DNA of 64,000 bases from Pseudomonas putida (GCF_028682395.1 NZ_JANHLC010000001.1:62001-126000); one strand, 5' to 3'; positions 50,821 to 60,212 are shown, counted from the first letter of the stretch. The notes: generated from the sequence alone by a model not told the origin. Translations and numbers: made by a program.

Positions 50821-51801
50821 CTAACGTGCAATTATTTCCACACTGCCATCGTCCAGCGTTCTTATCGCCACCGGCAGGATGTTCGGCAAGGCCCGCAGCA
50901 AGGCCGCGGTATCGTCGGCCTTGAACACGCTGCTCAAGCGCAGCGCACCAATGGCTGGGTCGTTGACCCGCAGCGGCTGTGCGCTGTACCGCGAGACCTG
51001 GGCCGCCACTTCGTACAGGCTGGCATCGCGAAACACCAGCTTGCCGCTGCGCCAGGCGGTGAAGTCCTCGATGTTGACCGCCTGGGCCGGGCTGACTCGC
51101 CCTCGCCCATCAATCCGGCTGCCCAGCCCGGCACTCAGGCTGACAAACTGATCCGCCGGCGCGTCGCGGCCCTGGACCTTGACCGTCCCGGCGGCCACCG
51201 CAACCTGGGTTTCATGCGCATCGCGGCGGACATCGAAACGGGTGCCCGTCACCGTGACCTGGCCGGTCCCCACATCGACCACGAAAGGACGGCTGCTGTC
51301 GTGCTCGACACTGAACATGGCTTCGCCCTGACTCAACGCCACCGCGCGGCGACCCGCTTGGTAATGCACGACCAGATGGCTGCGCGCATCGAGGTCGACC
51401 ACCGATCCATCCGGCAAGGCAATATGCCGACGCTCACCACTGGCCGTGGTGAATTCGGCGCGGTAGTCGGCAGGTCGTTGCACGCCGCTGAACAGCCCCA
51501 GGCCGACAGCCACCGCGACGACGCCGGCCGCGACGGCATAGCGCAACAATGGCCGCCGGCGACGCGCCGGTGCCTCGACACACAGCGCCTGCAGACGGAT
51601 GGCAGGCAACAGATCGGCAGCGCTCCACAGGCCCTGGAGCAGATCGAGTTCATCCTGGTGCTGCGGGTGCTTGGCCCGCCAGGCGGCGAGATCCGCCTGT
51701 TCTTGCGGGCTGAGCGCGCCATCCTGCAGGCGTACAAACCAGTGCGCCGCCGCCTCGCGAATCGTCAGGGAACCGCACGCACAATCACGGCTATCCATCA
51801 T
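50821..51801 (-). CDS. fecR: FecR anti-sigma/sigma regulator
   Basis: A 326-residue inner-membrane regulator. The N-terminal cytoplasmic DUF4880 part (REAAAHWFVRLQDGALSPQE near residue 14) is followed by a transmembrane helix at about 87-107 (YAVAAGVVAVAVGLGLF). A periplasmic FecR domain follows (GERRHIALPDGSVVDLDARS near 121; VVDVGTGQVTVTGTRFDVR near 175), with an STN-like C-terminus. It senses FecA and controls FecI. AGGA lies 6 nt before ATG 51801. It is 97 nt from fecA, room for a FecI-dependent promoter that I could not define. Confidence 0.92.
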   Translation of the reverse strand: MMDSRDCACGSLTIREAAAHWFVRLQDGALSPQEQADLAAWRAKHPQHQDELDLLQGLWSAADLLPAIRLQALCVEAPARRRRPLLRYAVAAGVVAVAVGLGLFSGVQRPADYRAEFTTASGERRHIALPDGSVVDLDARSHLVVHYQAGRRAVALSQGEAMFSVEHDSSRPFVVDVGTGQVTVTGTRFDVRRDAHETQVAVAAGTVKVQGRDAPADQFVSLSAGLGSRIDGRGRVSPAQAVNIEDFTAWRSGKLVFRDASLYEVAAQVSRYSAQPLRVNDPAIGALRLSSVFKADDTAALLRALPNILPVAIRTLDDGSVEIIAR

Positions 51802-51852
51802 GGAATGTCCTGTTTCGGAGTGGGCTGGAAGAAGGCGCCCGCCGCGTCCTGT

Positions 51853-52353
51853 TCATGGCGAAGGCCGATCAAGGCGGTCGCGCAGATGCCGCAGGGTGCG
51901 GATCATATACTTTTCCACCATGTTCTTGGACAGCCCCAACCGCTCAGCGATTTCGGCCTGGGTCAGGCCTTCGATTTTCTGCCAGACAAAAATCTTGCGG
52001 CAATTAAGCGGCAGTTCGCTCAGGGCTTTTTCAATGGAGTCGGCCAACTGGATCGCGTGCATGTATTGCTCCGGATCACCGGCCGGCGGCACTTCGTCAT
52101 AGACCGCGTCCTGCTCCAAGGCGTCGCGGCGGTCCTGGCGTCGATAGGCATCCACCGCGATGTTGCGCGCGGTCTGGTGCAAATAGGCCCGCGGCTGCTC
52201 GACGGTCGCCCCCTCGGACTCCAGCACCCGCACAAAAGTGTCGTGGGCCAGGTCCTCGGCCTGCTGGCGATTCTTCAAGCGGCGTGTCCAGGTGCCGATC
52301 AGTTCTTCGTAATGCGCAAGAAAGCCTGGGCGGCGTGGCGGCTGGGGGGTCAT
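51853..52353 (-). CDS. fecI: FecI-family ECF sigma factor
   Basis: A 166-residue ECF sigma factor of the iron-starvation type. Region 2 is about residues 12-75 (AEDLAHDTFVRVLE; QPRAYLHQTARNIAVDAYRR) and region 4 about 105-160, with EIAERLGLSKNMVEKYM. Separated from fecR by 51 nt on the same strand. It should direct fecA transcription when FecA binds ferric citrate. It is clearly different from fpvI. A weak AATAG/CTATT dyad upstream at 52382-52400 could be a Fur site. Confidence 0.9.
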   Translation of the reverse strand: MTPQPPRRPGFLAHYEELIGTWTRRLKNRQQAEDLAHDTFVRVLESEGATVEQPRAYLHQTARNIAVDAYRRQDRRDALEQDAVYDEVPPAGDPEQYMHAIQLADSIEKALSELPLNCRKIFVWQKIEGLTQAEIAERLGLSKNMVEKYMIRTLRHLRDRLDRPSP

Positions 52354-52380
52354 CGCGAGAGCGCTATGAGGACGGGGTGT

Positions 52381-52403
52381 GAATAGTAATGCTTCCTATT
52401 AAT
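52381..52403. promoter_or_regulatory. Possible Fur site upstream of fecI
   Basis: An AT-rich stretch with an AATAG...CTATT dyad, 28 nt before the fecI ATG. Similarity to the Fur consensus is partial; the call leans on the expectation that fecI genes are Fur-repressed. Confidence 0.35.
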
Positions 52404-52441
52404 GCCGACAATCCACTCCGTCGCATTCTCCCCTCGCCCCA

Positions 52442-53746
52442 CTAAACCACTGCGCAGTCGGTTTCTGACTTGCGCCCAAAGCCAAACCCCAGTGTGGTCA
52501 ACAGCCCAACACCGCCCATCAGCACGCAGTAACCGACGCAGACCCAGGGGCTCCAGGGCACCAGGGCAATCAGTAACAACGGTGTGGTACTGGCCCACAG
52601 TGCATAGGCAATGTTGTAGGTAAAGGAAATCCCCGACACCCGAATCGAGGCAGGAAACAGCCCAACCATCACCGAAGGCACCACCCCGACGATGCCGCAC
52701 GCCAGTCCGGCCAGGGCATAGGACAGCCCCGGCCAGGCCCAGCCGCCGATCAGGCTGGCGTACAGTTGGGCAATGCCCAGCGGCAACAGCAGGCTGTAGA
52801 GCAGCACGCTGCGCCAGGCGCCGATCCGGTCAACCACCCAGCCCGCCAGCACACAGCCGAAATTCAGAAAAACGATGCCCAAGCTGCTCAGGGCAAAGGT
52901 ATAGCTGGCGCTCATGCCAAAACGCTGCTGCATCAGCGTGGGGGTCAACACCACCAACACCACGACGGCCGAGGTCAGCACACAGGTCAGCAGCATGGCT
53001 GGCAGCAAAGCGCCCCGGTGATCGCGCAGCACCCGGCGCAATGGCAGTTCGATTCGCGCTTGCTGCTGCTCGCGCAAGGCCAAAAACACCGGAGTCTCGC
53101 TCAGCCAGCGGCGCAGCCAGACGCCCAGTACACCGAACACACCGCCCAACAGAAAAGGAAAGCGCCAGGCGTAGTCGAGAATTTCTTCAGCGGTAAAAAC
53201 CTGTGCCAGCAGCGTGGCCGTCAAAGCGCCCAGCAAATAGCCAAAGGTCAGCCCGGCCTGCAGAAACCCCAGGGCATAGCCGCGATGGGCGCGCGGCGCG
53301 TGCTCGGCCACGAAGACCCAGGCGCTCGGCACTTCGCCACCCACCGCCGCGCCCTGGAGAATCCTCAAGGCCAGCAGGATCAAGGGCGCGAAATAACCGA
53401 TCTCGGCGTAGGTCGGCATCAGGCCGATCAGCAGGCAAGGCAGGGCCATCATCAAAATGCTGAGGCTGAAGACCCGCTTGCGGCCCAAGTGATCGGCGAA
53501 ATGCGCCATCAGGATCCCGCCCAGCGGGCGCGCCAGATAACCGGTAACGAAGATCCCGAAGCTTTGCAGCAAGCGCAGCCATTCCGGCATTTGCGGGGGA
53601 AAGAAGAGTTGGCTGAGCGTCAGGGCGAAGAACACGAAAATAATGAAATCGTAGATCTCCAGCGCTCCGCCCAGGGCGGCCAGGCCCAGGGTTTTGTAGT
53701 CCGAACGCGACAGGTGCGCGGCTCGCGGTTGAATATCGGCAGGCAT
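52442..53746 (-). CDS. MFS transporter, metabolite:H+ symporter (MHS) family
   Basis: A 434-residue inner-membrane protein with 12 predicted helices. MHS-family motifs include LGGALEIYDFIIFVFFA near residue 24, ARPLGGILMAHFADHLGRKR near 75, GAAVGGEVPSAWVFVAEHAP near 134 and SGISFTYNIAYALWA near 362. The family contains citrate, alpha-ketoglutarate and proline/betaine symporters. Lying beside fecIRA, a citrate or other carboxylate substrate is plausible but not shown. ATG 53746 gives MPADIQPRA; the in-frame start at 53803 adds an unlikely Cys-rich 19 residues. Confidence 0.85.
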   Translation of the reverse strand: MPADIQPRAAHLSRSDYKTLGLAALGGALEIYDFIIFVFFALTLSQLFFPPQMPEWLRLLQSFGIFVTGYLARPLGGILMAHFADHLGRKRVFSLSILMMALPCLLIGLMPTYAEIGYFAPLILLALRILQGAAVGGEVPSAWVFVAEHAPRAHRGYALGFLQAGLTFGYLLGALTATLLAQVFTAEEILDYAWRFPFLLGGVFGVLGVWLRRWLSETPVFLALREQQQARIELPLRRVLRDHRGALLPAMLLTCVLTSAVVVLVVLTPTLMQQRFGMSASYTFALSSLGIVFLNFGCVLAGWVVDRIGAWRSVLLYSLLLPLGIAQLYASLIGGWAWPGLSYALAGLACGIVGVVPSVMVGLFPASIRVSGISFTYNIAYALWASTTPLLLIALVPWSPWVCVGYCVLMGGVGLLTTLGFGFGRKSETDCAVV

Positions 53747-53915
53747 CGAAAGACTCGGCTGTAGGCAGGGCGCGCCTATGCTGGCGCTTGTGCAAAGGCG
53801 CAAAGCATAACAAATCCCTTGGCAACTGCCGGGTTTGAAACGCGCATAAGGCGGCGCGCGCCTGCTCGTTCCTGCACCTGACCAGGCACAGAAACGAGCC
53901 GGAGCAGCGGTTAGA

Positions 53916-54120
53916 TCACTTGCTGACCGTCAGCGCGTCGTAACTGGTCACCAGATTGCGATAGTCGGGGATAGGGTTGGAAAACAGCGTGGCCAGCCCT
54001 TCGACATCGTTGCGCCCCGGCGGCGGACATGCGGCTCCACGCCGCGTCACGGGTCATTAGGATTTTCAGACGGGCGCCGTCCATGGCGCCGAAACCTGCC
54101 TGTCCATTCAGGCTGAAGGA
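53916..54120 (-). pseudogene. Possible remnant of a gene, C-terminal fragment with a frame break
   Basis: On the minus strand an open stretch ends at TGA 53916-53918 with Pseudomonas-like codon use (NDVEGLATLFSNPIPDYRN, ending ALTVSK). Upstream, the protein-like sequence continues in another frame (FSLNGQAGFGAMDGARLK) until about 54030, so a single gene would need a frameshift. No start codon with a ribosome binding site and no family recognised. It fills most of the 380-bp gap between the MHS transporter and pirin. Confidence 0.3.
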
Positions 54121-54129
54121 GCCTAGTCC

Positions 54130-54996
54130 CTACTCCTGCATCCTGCCGAAGCGGCCCGACTGAAAGTCGACGAACGCCTGGTGAATTTCCGCCTCACTGT
54201 TCATCACGAAGGGGCCATGCCCGACAATCGGCTCGTCGATAGGCTCACCGCTCAGCAGCAGCACAATCGCATCGCCCTCAGCCTGCAGCGACAGCGTCTC
54301 GCCTTCGCGCTCGAACAAGGCCAACTGCCCGGTCTGCACCCGCTCCTGGCCATTGACCTGCACTGTCCCGCGCAGTACCACCAGCGCCGTATTACGGCCT
54401 GCATGCAGATCCAGGGTGGTGGTCGCACCGCTATTGAGGCGGATATCCCACACATCCATGGGGGTAAACGTCCGGGCCGGGCCGTGCTGTCCAGCGAACT
54501 CCCCCGCAATCAGCCGCAGGCTGCCAGCCTGACCTTTGAGCGCCACGTTCGGAATATCCGAGGCCAGGATGCTCTGGTAACCCGCCGGGGCCGACTTGTC
54601 TCGCGCCGGCAGGTTGACCCACAACTGGACCATCTCCAGGCTGCCGCCACGCCGGGAGAACGCCTCGGAGTGAAACTCCTCGTGGATGATCCCGGCGCCA
54701 GCGGTCATCCATTGCACGTCACCCGGTCCGATAACACCCCCGGCACCGGTGGAATCGCGGTGTTCCACTTCGCCGCTGTAGACGATAGTCACAGTCTCGA
54801 ACCCGCGGTGGGGATGCTGGCCGACGCCACGGCGTTGCTCGGTCGGCGAGAACTCTGCGGGACCGGCGTGATCGAGCAGCAGGAACGGGCTGATATGCTT
54901 GCCCAGGTTGTCATACGAAAACAGTGTGCGAACCGGAAAGCCGTCGCCCACCCAATGGGGACGCGGACTGGTGTAGATACCCATAATTTTTTTCAT
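54130..54996 (-). CDS. Pirin family protein
   Basis: A 288-residue bicupin. The N-terminal cupin has the metal-ligand motif HPHRGFETVTIVYSGEVEHRD (H near 62 and 64) and GIIHEEFHSE (about 104). A C-terminal cupin-C domain follows (about 175-275). Bacterial pirins are iron-binding proteins, some with quercetinase activity; the role here is unknown. ATG 54996 is fixed by a near-perfect AGGAGG 8 nt upstream, so the much longer open frame reaching 55839 is not the gene. Divergent from the LysR gene with a 96-bp interval, so LysR control is plausible. Confidence 0.9.
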   Translation of the reverse strand: MKKIMGIYTSPRPHWVGDGFPVRTLFSYDNLGKHISPFLLLDHAGPAEFSPTEQRRGVGQHPHRGFETVTIVYSGEVEHRDSTGAGGVIGPGDVQWMTAGAGIIHEEFHSEAFSRRGGSLEMVQLWVNLPARDKSAPAGYQSILASDIPNVALKGQAGSLRLIAGEFAGQHGPARTFTPMDVWDIRLNSGATTTLDLHAGRNTALVVLRGTVQVNGQERVQTGQLALFEREGETLSLQAEGDAIVLLLSGEPIDEPIVGHGPFVMNSEAEIHQAFVDFQSGRFGRMQE

Positions 54997-55092
54997 GGTG
55001 GGTCCTCCTGTAAACCATGGGCATAGACTAGATTCCCCGGCTTTCATGCACCAGACTGCAAAAATCAGCCTTAGCGTTCTATTTGGAGAACG

Positions 55093-56001
55093 ATGGTGGA
55101 AGACCTCAACACCCTCTACTACTTCACTCAAGTGGTTGAACACAAAGGTTTCGCCGCCGCCGGGCGAGCGTTGGGTATCCCGAAGTCGAAACTGAGCCGG
55201 CGGATTGCGCAACTGGAAGAGCGCCTCGGCGTGCGGCTGATCAACCGCACCAGCCGGCATTGCTCGCTGACGGAAATCGGTCAGGCGTATTACCAACGCT
55301 GCCTGGCCATGCGCGTCGAAGCCGAAGCGGCCGCCGAAGTGATTGAGCGCAATCGCGCCGAACCCCAGGGCATTGTGCGATTGAGCTGCCCGACCTCGCT
55401 GCTCAATGCCTGGGTTGGACCGATGCTGGTGCGCTATATGCTCCAATACCCACTGGTGGAGTTGCATGTCGAGAGCACCAATCGGCGCGTCGACCTGATC
55501 CACGAGGGCCTGGACCTGGCCCTCCGGGTACGGGTCCCGCCCCTGGAAAACAGCGACCTGGTGATGAAAGTCTTTGGCAATAGCACCCAGAGCCTGATCG
55601 GCCATCCGCGCTTTATCGAACACTTGTCGAACCCGGCAATCCCCGCCGACCTTGGCGATCTGCCGAGCCTGCACTGGGGCACGGCTCAACGCGAATACCA
55701 CTGGGAGCTGTATGGCCCCCAGGACGCCCGCGCTCTGATCCGTTATGCGCCGAGGCTGGTGACCGACGACCTGATCGCACTGCGCCAGGCCGCGCTGGCC
55801 GGGCTGGGTATCGCCCATTTCCCCAATGTTCTGGTACATGAAGACCTGGAGGCGGGGCGCCTGGTCAATCTACTGCCGCAGTGGGCTCCCAAGTGTGGCA
55901 TCGTCCATGCCATCTTCCCGTCCCGACGCGGCCTGCTGCCTTCGGTGCGCACGCTGATCGACTTTCTCGCCGAGGAATTCAGCCAGAGCAATATGGCCTA
56001 G
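55093..56001 (+). CDS. LysR-family transcriptional regulator
   Basis: A 302-residue regulator. The N-terminal winged helix-turn-helix (residues 3-62, [39 protein letters not shown]) is followed by a substrate-binding domain (about 90-295). It is of the subgroup commonly found divergent from pirin genes and probably controls pirin. ATG 55093 has GGAGAA upstream. Ligand unknown. Confidence 0.9.
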   Translation: MVEDLNTLYYFTQVVEHKGFAAAGRALGIPKSKLSRRIAQLEERLGVRLINRTSRHCSLTEIGQAYYQRCLAMRVEAEAAAEVIERNRAEPQGIVRLSCPTSLLNAWVGPMLVRYMLQYPLVELHVESTNRRVDLIHEGLDLALRVRVPPLENSDLVMKVFGNSTQSLIGHPRFIEHLSNPAIPADLGDLPSLHWGTAQREYHWELYGPQDARALIRYAPRLVTDDLIALRQAALAGLGIAHFPNVLVHEDLEAGRLVNLLPQWAPKCGIVHAIFPSRRGLLPSVRTLIDFLAEEFSQSNMA

Positions 56002-56117
56002 GCGCGAAGACTCGTGCCCCCGGATCAAAACTCCTTTGCCCGCCTTGCGGTTTTTCCCGGGAAGCTGCGCACCGATACTGCACGGCATTCCCCACGGCAT
56101 ATTTCAGGAGTTTCTCA

Positions 56118-56921
56118 ATGTCCATTCCTCCACTGGGTCTCGGTACCTTCCGCCTGCAAGGCCAGGTCGCCATCGATTCGGTCAGCAACGCCCTCGAACT
56201 GGGTTACCGGGCCATCGACACTGCGCAGATCTACAACAACGAGGCCGAGGTCGGCCAGGCCATCGCCGCCAGCGGCGTTGCCCGCGAGCAACTGTTTCTC
56301 ACCAGCAAGATCTGGGTCGCCCACTACGCCGGTGATCAGTTGATCAGCAGCCTTAAGGAAAGCCTGCGCAAACTGCGCACCGATTACCTGGACCTGACCC
56401 TGATCCACTGGCCATCGCCCAACGACGAAGTGGCGGTGCAAGATTTTATGGCCACGCTGCTTGAAGCCCGCGAGCAAGGCTTGACCCGGCAGATTGGTAT
56501 CTCCAACTTCACCATCGATCTGATGCAGCGCGCCATCGCGGCAGTCGGCGCACAAAACATCGCAACCCACCAGATCGAGCTGCACCCCTACCTGCAAAAT
56601 CGCCAGGTGGTGGCATTCGCCCGCAGCCAGGGGATCCCTATCACCTCCTATATGACCTTGGCCTACGGCGAGGTCCTGGCAGACCCGGTCATCCAGCAGA
56701 TCGCCGCACAGCTGGGCGCGACGCCCGCCCAGGTCACCCTGGCGTGGGCCATGCAATCGGGTTACTCGGTGATTCCATCCTCGACCCGCCGGGAAAACCT
56801 GGCGAGCAACCTCAAGGCGGTGGAAGTGCACCTGAGCCCGGAGCAGATGGCCCGGATCGACGCACTGGATCGTGGCTATCGCCTGACCAGCCCCGAGGGC
56901 CTGGCTCCGCAGTGGGACTGA
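56118..56921 (+). CDS. dkgB: Aldo/keto reductase, 2,5-diketo-D-gluconate reductase B type
   Basis: A 267-residue NADPH-dependent aldo-keto reductase. The catalytic tetrad is visible as Asp in [14 protein letters not shown] (D near 32, Y near 37), Lys in FLTSKIWV (near 64) and His in LTLIHWPSP (near 96). The cofactor site is near [15 protein letters not shown] (about 220). It closely resembles DkgB (YafB). ATG 56118 has CAGGAG 7 nt upstream. A physiological substrate among dicarbonyls or methylglyoxal is likely. Confidence 0.87.
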   Translation: MSIPPLGLGTFRLQGQVAIDSVSNALELGYRAIDTAQIYNNEAEVGQAIAASGVAREQLFLTSKIWVAHYAGDQLISSLKESLRKLRTDYLDLTLIHWPSPNDEVAVQDFMATLLEAREQGLTRQIGISNFTIDLMQRAIAAVGAQNIATHQIELHPYLQNRQVVAFARSQGIPITSYMTLAYGEVLADPVIQQIAAQLGATPAQVTLAWAMQSGYSVIPSSTRRENLASNLKAVEVHLSPEQMARIDALDRGYRLTSPEGLAPQWD

Positions 56922-56927
56922 AGCGCG

Positions 56928-57734
56928 TCAATCAAGCACGGTGACCGGCATACCCACCTCCAGTTCACCGATGCCGTCATTGACCAGGTTCTGCCCAAAC
57001 ATCACGCCGTCCTCACGCTGGCGATACGTGCTGAGCGTTGCCAGCGGCTCGCGGTCAGGGCTGCGCTCGCCAGTGGCCGGGTCGATGGTGGTCAGGATGC
57101 AGCGCGAGCAGGACTTGACCACGCGAAACTCCACATCACCGATGCGCAGCCGCTTGAAGCCATCCTCGGCAAACGCCTCGGCGCCTTCGATCACCAGGTT
57201 GGGCCGAAAACGCAGCATCTCCTGAGGGCGACCAACCCTGGCAGAAATATCCTCGAGCGAGGCCTGGCCGATCAGCAACAACGGAAAACCATCGGCGAAC
57301 GCCACCCGGTCGGCGTCCTCGCCAACGCCGGCCTGGGTGTACCGCGCTCGCTCGCGGGGCACATGCACCAGGCGGGTTGGCTTGCCGATAAAGGCGCTGA
57401 CCCAGCGCGCCGCCGCATCACCGGCATCGGGCACACGCAAGGTGTCACGCCAAATGGTGACGCCGCGCAGATGCTCGTCGGGGTTGGGCAGTGCGATATC
57501 TAGGGGCTCGTGCCCGGCCGCTGCCAGCGTCAGCCCGCCCGCGCTGTTCCAGGTGGCTGAAAGCTGGCTCATCTGGGCTTCGGCACGCTGGGTCAGGAAA
57601 CGTCCGCTGGCCTCATCCACCAGCATCCAGCGCCGGTCGCCGACCAGGCCCAGTTGATCGAGCCCACTGCGCTGGAGCATTTCGCCCTTGGCGGATTTGA
57701 GGGGGTAGCGGTAAAGCGCACTCAGACGCAGCAT
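56928..57734 (-). CDS. MOSC domain protein (YcbX/mARC-like)
   Basis: A 268-residue protein with an N-terminal MOSC beta-barrel (LYRYPLKSAKGEMLQ near residue 6, GDRRWMLVDEASG near 32) and a MOSC domain whose conserved cysteine lies in VKSCSRCILTTIDPATG (about 210-226). Such proteins bind molybdenum cofactor and reduce N-hydroxylated compounds. It ends 6 bp from the convergent aldo-keto reductase gene. No direct link to pyoverdine N-hydroxy groups is shown. Confidence 0.88.
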   Translation of the reverse strand: MLRLSALYRYPLKSAKGEMLQRSGLDQLGLVGDRRWMLVDEASGRFLTQRAEAQMSQLSATWNSAGGLTLAAAGHEPLDIALPNPDEHLRGVTIWRDTLRVPDAGDAAARWVSAFIGKPTRLVHVPRERARYTQAGVGEDADRVAFADGFPLLLIGQASLEDISARVGRPQEMLRFRPNLVIEGAEAFAEDGFKRLRIGDVEFRVVKSCSRCILTTIDPATGERSPDREPLATLSTYRQREDGVMFGQNLVNDGIGELEVGMPVTVLD

Positions 57735-57793
57735 GGGCTGGCTCCGTAGGGGGCAAAAACCGCCACCTTATACGAGCCGGCCACCGAATCCTA

Positions 57794-57812
57794 GGCAGGC
57801 CATAGGCCTGCC
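57794..57812 (-). terminator. Hairpin downstream of cheV
   Basis: An 8-bp perfect stem (57794-57801 with 57805-57812) with a 3-nt loop lies 13 nt past the cheV stop on the minus strand. It lacks a T-run. Confidence 0.45.
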
Positions 57813-57825
57813 GGGAGCGTTTGGC

Positions 57826-58761
57826 TCAGGCCATGACTTCGTCGAGCAGCAGGCGCTCGCGCACTACGTCGACCAGCTTGTCCGGCTGGAATTTGGAGAG
57901 GAAGTTGTCGCACCCGACCTTCTTTACCATCGACTCGTTGAAACTGCCGGACAACGAGGTGTGCAGCACCACGTACAGATCCTTCAGCCGCGCGTCATGG
58001 CGAATTTCGGTGGTCAAGCGATAGCCGTCCATTTCCGGCATCTCGGCATCGGTGAAGATCATCAGCAACTTGTCGGTCATGACCTCGCCGCTGTCAGCCC
58101 AGCCCTTGAGCATGTTCAAGGCCTTGAGGCCATCACTGGCGATATGCATCTTGACGCCCAGCTGGGACAGGGTGTCGCGCAACTGGCTGAGCGCCACCTT
58201 GGAGTCGTCCACCAGCAACACTTCGCGACCGCGCGCGCGTTCCAGTACAGGATCGTCGAGCTTCTCCCGGGACACCTTGGCGTTGTAAGGGACAATTTCG
58301 GCAAGCACTTTTTCCACGTCGATGATTTCCACCAACTGGTCGTCGACCTTGCTGATGGCCGTCAGGTAATGCTGGCGTCCGGCACTGGTCGGCGGGGGCA
58401 GAATGGCTTCCCAGTTCATGTTGACGATCCGGTCGACGCCACCGACCAGGAAAGCCTGCACCGAGCGGTTGTATTCGGTCACGATGATGGTGCTGTTCGG
58501 GCCTGGGACCAGTGGGCGCATGCCAATGGCCTGGGACAGGTCGATCACCGGCAAGGTCTGGCCGCGCAGATTGACGACACCGCAGACAAACGGATGGCGC
58601 TGGGGCATCAGTGTCAGCTTGGGCAGTTGCAGGACTTCCTGCACTTTGAACACGTTGATCGCGAACAATTGGCGCCCGGCCAGGCGAAACATAAGGATTT
58701 CCAGGCGATTCTCACCCACCAGCTGGGTGCGTTGGTCTACCGTGTCGAGAATGCCGGCCAT
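57826..58761 (-). CDS. cheV: Chemotaxis protein CheV
   Basis: A 311-residue protein with a CheW-like adaptor domain (about residues 15-160; FRLAGRQLFAINVFKVQEVL, HPFVCGVVNLRGQTLPVIDL). A receiver domain follows (about 175-300), with LLVDDSKVALSQL and phosphoacceptor Asp in IFTDAEMPEMDG near residue 238. CheV couples chemoreceptors to CheA and may act as a phosphate sink. ATG 58761, monocistronic by context. Confidence 0.93.
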   Translation of the reverse strand: MAGILDTVDQRTQLVGENRLEILMFRLAGRQLFAINVFKVQEVLQLPKLTLMPQRHPFVCGVVNLRGQTLPVIDLSQAIGMRPLVPGPNSTIIVTEYNRSVQAFLVGGVDRIVNMNWEAILPPPTSAGRQHYLTAISKVDDQLVEIIDVEKVLAEIVPYNAKVSREKLDDPVLERARGREVLLVDDSKVALSQLRDTLSQLGVKMHIASDGLKALNMLKGWADSGEVMTDKLLMIFTDAEMPEMDGYRLTTEIRHDARLKDLYVVLHTSLSGSFNESMVKKVGCDNFLSKFQPDKLVDVVRERLLLDEVMA

Positions 58762-59306
58762 TGATAACTCCTGGGCGTGGTTCGATTGAAGGGCATGGAA
58801 AGACTTATCGGCTGCAATTGCGGGACCTTTACCCTGGGGAAAATACCGCTGAAAGGCATTGATGTCACATTAACATCATGCTTTACTGGCTCGCGCAACA
58901 TATGGCAACTTTTCCGCCAAGCCCTTATAAATACTAAGCCCAAAGCGAAAAACTAAGGGATTCCCCTAGCCCCAGTCAGGCCCAACCTGATTTGCGCAAT
59001 ATCTAATAGACATTAATGTGACGCCATTCTCAAATTAATGAATGGAGTCCGCTTTTGTTCGCTCGTGAAGCAATGGCAACCCGCCACTACCCTTGGCCAC
59101 TGCGCTTTGTCGCCAGCGCCAGCGACATGAACGACGAAAGGCTTAAAGGCAATATGCCACCATTGACAAGATCCGAAGATACTCGATTTTCCATTGTGAG
59201 TAAAAGCCCGAACACGTCCAGTTCTGCTCCGTTGTCACAACACGCCGCGACCGACCCTTCGTTCAGTTCCAGCTTTTCCGAGCGCCTCAGTAGTGGAGAG
59301 TCAAGT
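58762..59306. other. Interval between cheV and the Hpt-like gene
   Basis: AT-richer than its surroundings up to about 59040, consistent with divergent promoters, but I cannot fix one. From 59055 an in-frame upstream extension of the next gene is open (TTG 59055 with GGAG 7 nt upstream, ATG 59073 and 59127). It encodes a Ser-rich, low-complexity leader that may or may not be translated. Confidence 0.4.
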
Positions 59307-59753
59307 ATGCCCAATGGCGCTGAATTGCCCTGCGAACTCAACGAGTTCCTGAACGAGGCCGACCTTTTGTTCATCAGGTCACAGGAATGCCTCGAACACC
59401 TGGCGCTAATCGCCAATGACGCGGATGCCATCGACTGCCTGCGCGCCGCCCTGCTGCAACTGACCCGGCAGGCACAATCCCTGGCCCTTCGGGCAATTGC
59501 CAGCTTTACCCAGCAACTGCACGCCCTGCTCGATCAGCCCCTGGCCCAGTTGGACCTGCATACCAACGCCCTGATGGCCCTCAAGGACTGCTTCAGCCTG
59601 CTGGCCTGGCAACTGGAGCTGGTCGATCGCACCACCGGTCAACTCCTCCTTGACGATGAAGAACAGAACACCCTGCTCGATGTACTGGCGAGCCAGCTCA
59701 AAGCTGTCCCGACCTGCTGCCAGTCTGGTGCAATCAGCTCGTGCTTGCGCTGA
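59307..59753 (+). CDS. Small helical Hpt-like protein
   Basis: A 148-residue, mostly alpha-helical acidic protein. The segment RAALLQLTRQAQSLALRAI (about residues 45-63) followed by QLHALL has the pattern of histidine-phosphotransfer domains, but the phosphoacceptor histidine and the HTLKG motif are not present, so it would be a degenerate Hpt if related. ATG 59307 has GGAGAG 6 nt upstream; in-frame starts at 59055 and 59073 would give up to 232 residues. It precedes a two-component pair and follows cheV. Function not recognised. Confidence 0.55.
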   Translation: MPNGAELPCELNEFLNEADLLFIRSQECLEHLALIANDADAIDCLRAALLQLTRQAQSLALRAIASFTQQLHALLDQPLAQLDLHTNALMALKDCFSLLAWQLELVDRTTGQLLLDDEEQNTLLDVLASQLKAVPTCCQSGAISSCLR

Positions 59754-59798
59754 AATAACTGCCATAGAGCCTCGACAGGCTTCTTTGGAGCGATGCCA

Positions 59799-59827
59799 GA
59801 TTAGTTGAACTAATTAGTCAACTAATC
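59799..59827. promoter_or_regulatory. AT-rich nested palindrome upstream of the two-component operon
   Basis: GATTAGTTGA (59799-59808) and its exact complement (59818-59827) flank ACTAATTAG, and ACTAATTAGT itself (59809-59818) is a perfect palindrome. It is a candidate operator for a dimeric regulator. It lies 45 nt after the Hpt-like gene and about 385 nt before the kinase, without a T-run. Confidence 0.5.
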
Positions 59828-60212
59828 ACTGCATTAACTTTATTTACTGTTATTCCTTGCCCTGCACATACGTTGCACTAAAACGTTTTTTCGCCATTAC
59901 TGGCGAAAGATCAAGACATTCGCCCATCGTTCTCTTGAAAGTTAAGCCTTTTTAAAACACGGACTTACACGAATGTTCGAGCAAACATTGGCGGGAGGCG
60001 ACCTGCACGTGGCGAAGTGTTACTATGCAGCACTATTTCGCATATTATTTGACACTTGTTTTGGCTCAAGACGTTTGCGCCCCGAATCAGTGCATAACTA
60101 AACTCGCTATACGGACAGCGCCAAATTGAGGTCGAACATAAAAGCGCATCCATTATCCGAACCCGGGCCCAAGCATTCAGCCCGCAGCGAACATCACACG
60201 GCGCCTTGCACT
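59828..60212. other. Gene-free AT-rich interval before the sensor kinase
   Basis: No convincing gene. It is clearly AT-richer than the coding DNA, holds an 8-bp hairpin at 59889-59908 (4-nt loop, T-run on the wrong side for a terminator), and probably contains the kinase promoter, which I cannot pinpoint. Confidence 0.4.

Noticed and set aside
54130..55839. 569-residue minus-strand open frame including pirin
   Set aside because: The AGGAGG site and family length fix the pirin start at 54996; the extra N-terminal part is antisense to the LysR gene.
59889..59908. 8-bp hairpin next to a T-run
   Set aside because: The T-run precedes the stem on the plus strand and would be an A-run on the other strand, so it cannot be an intrinsic terminator in either direction.
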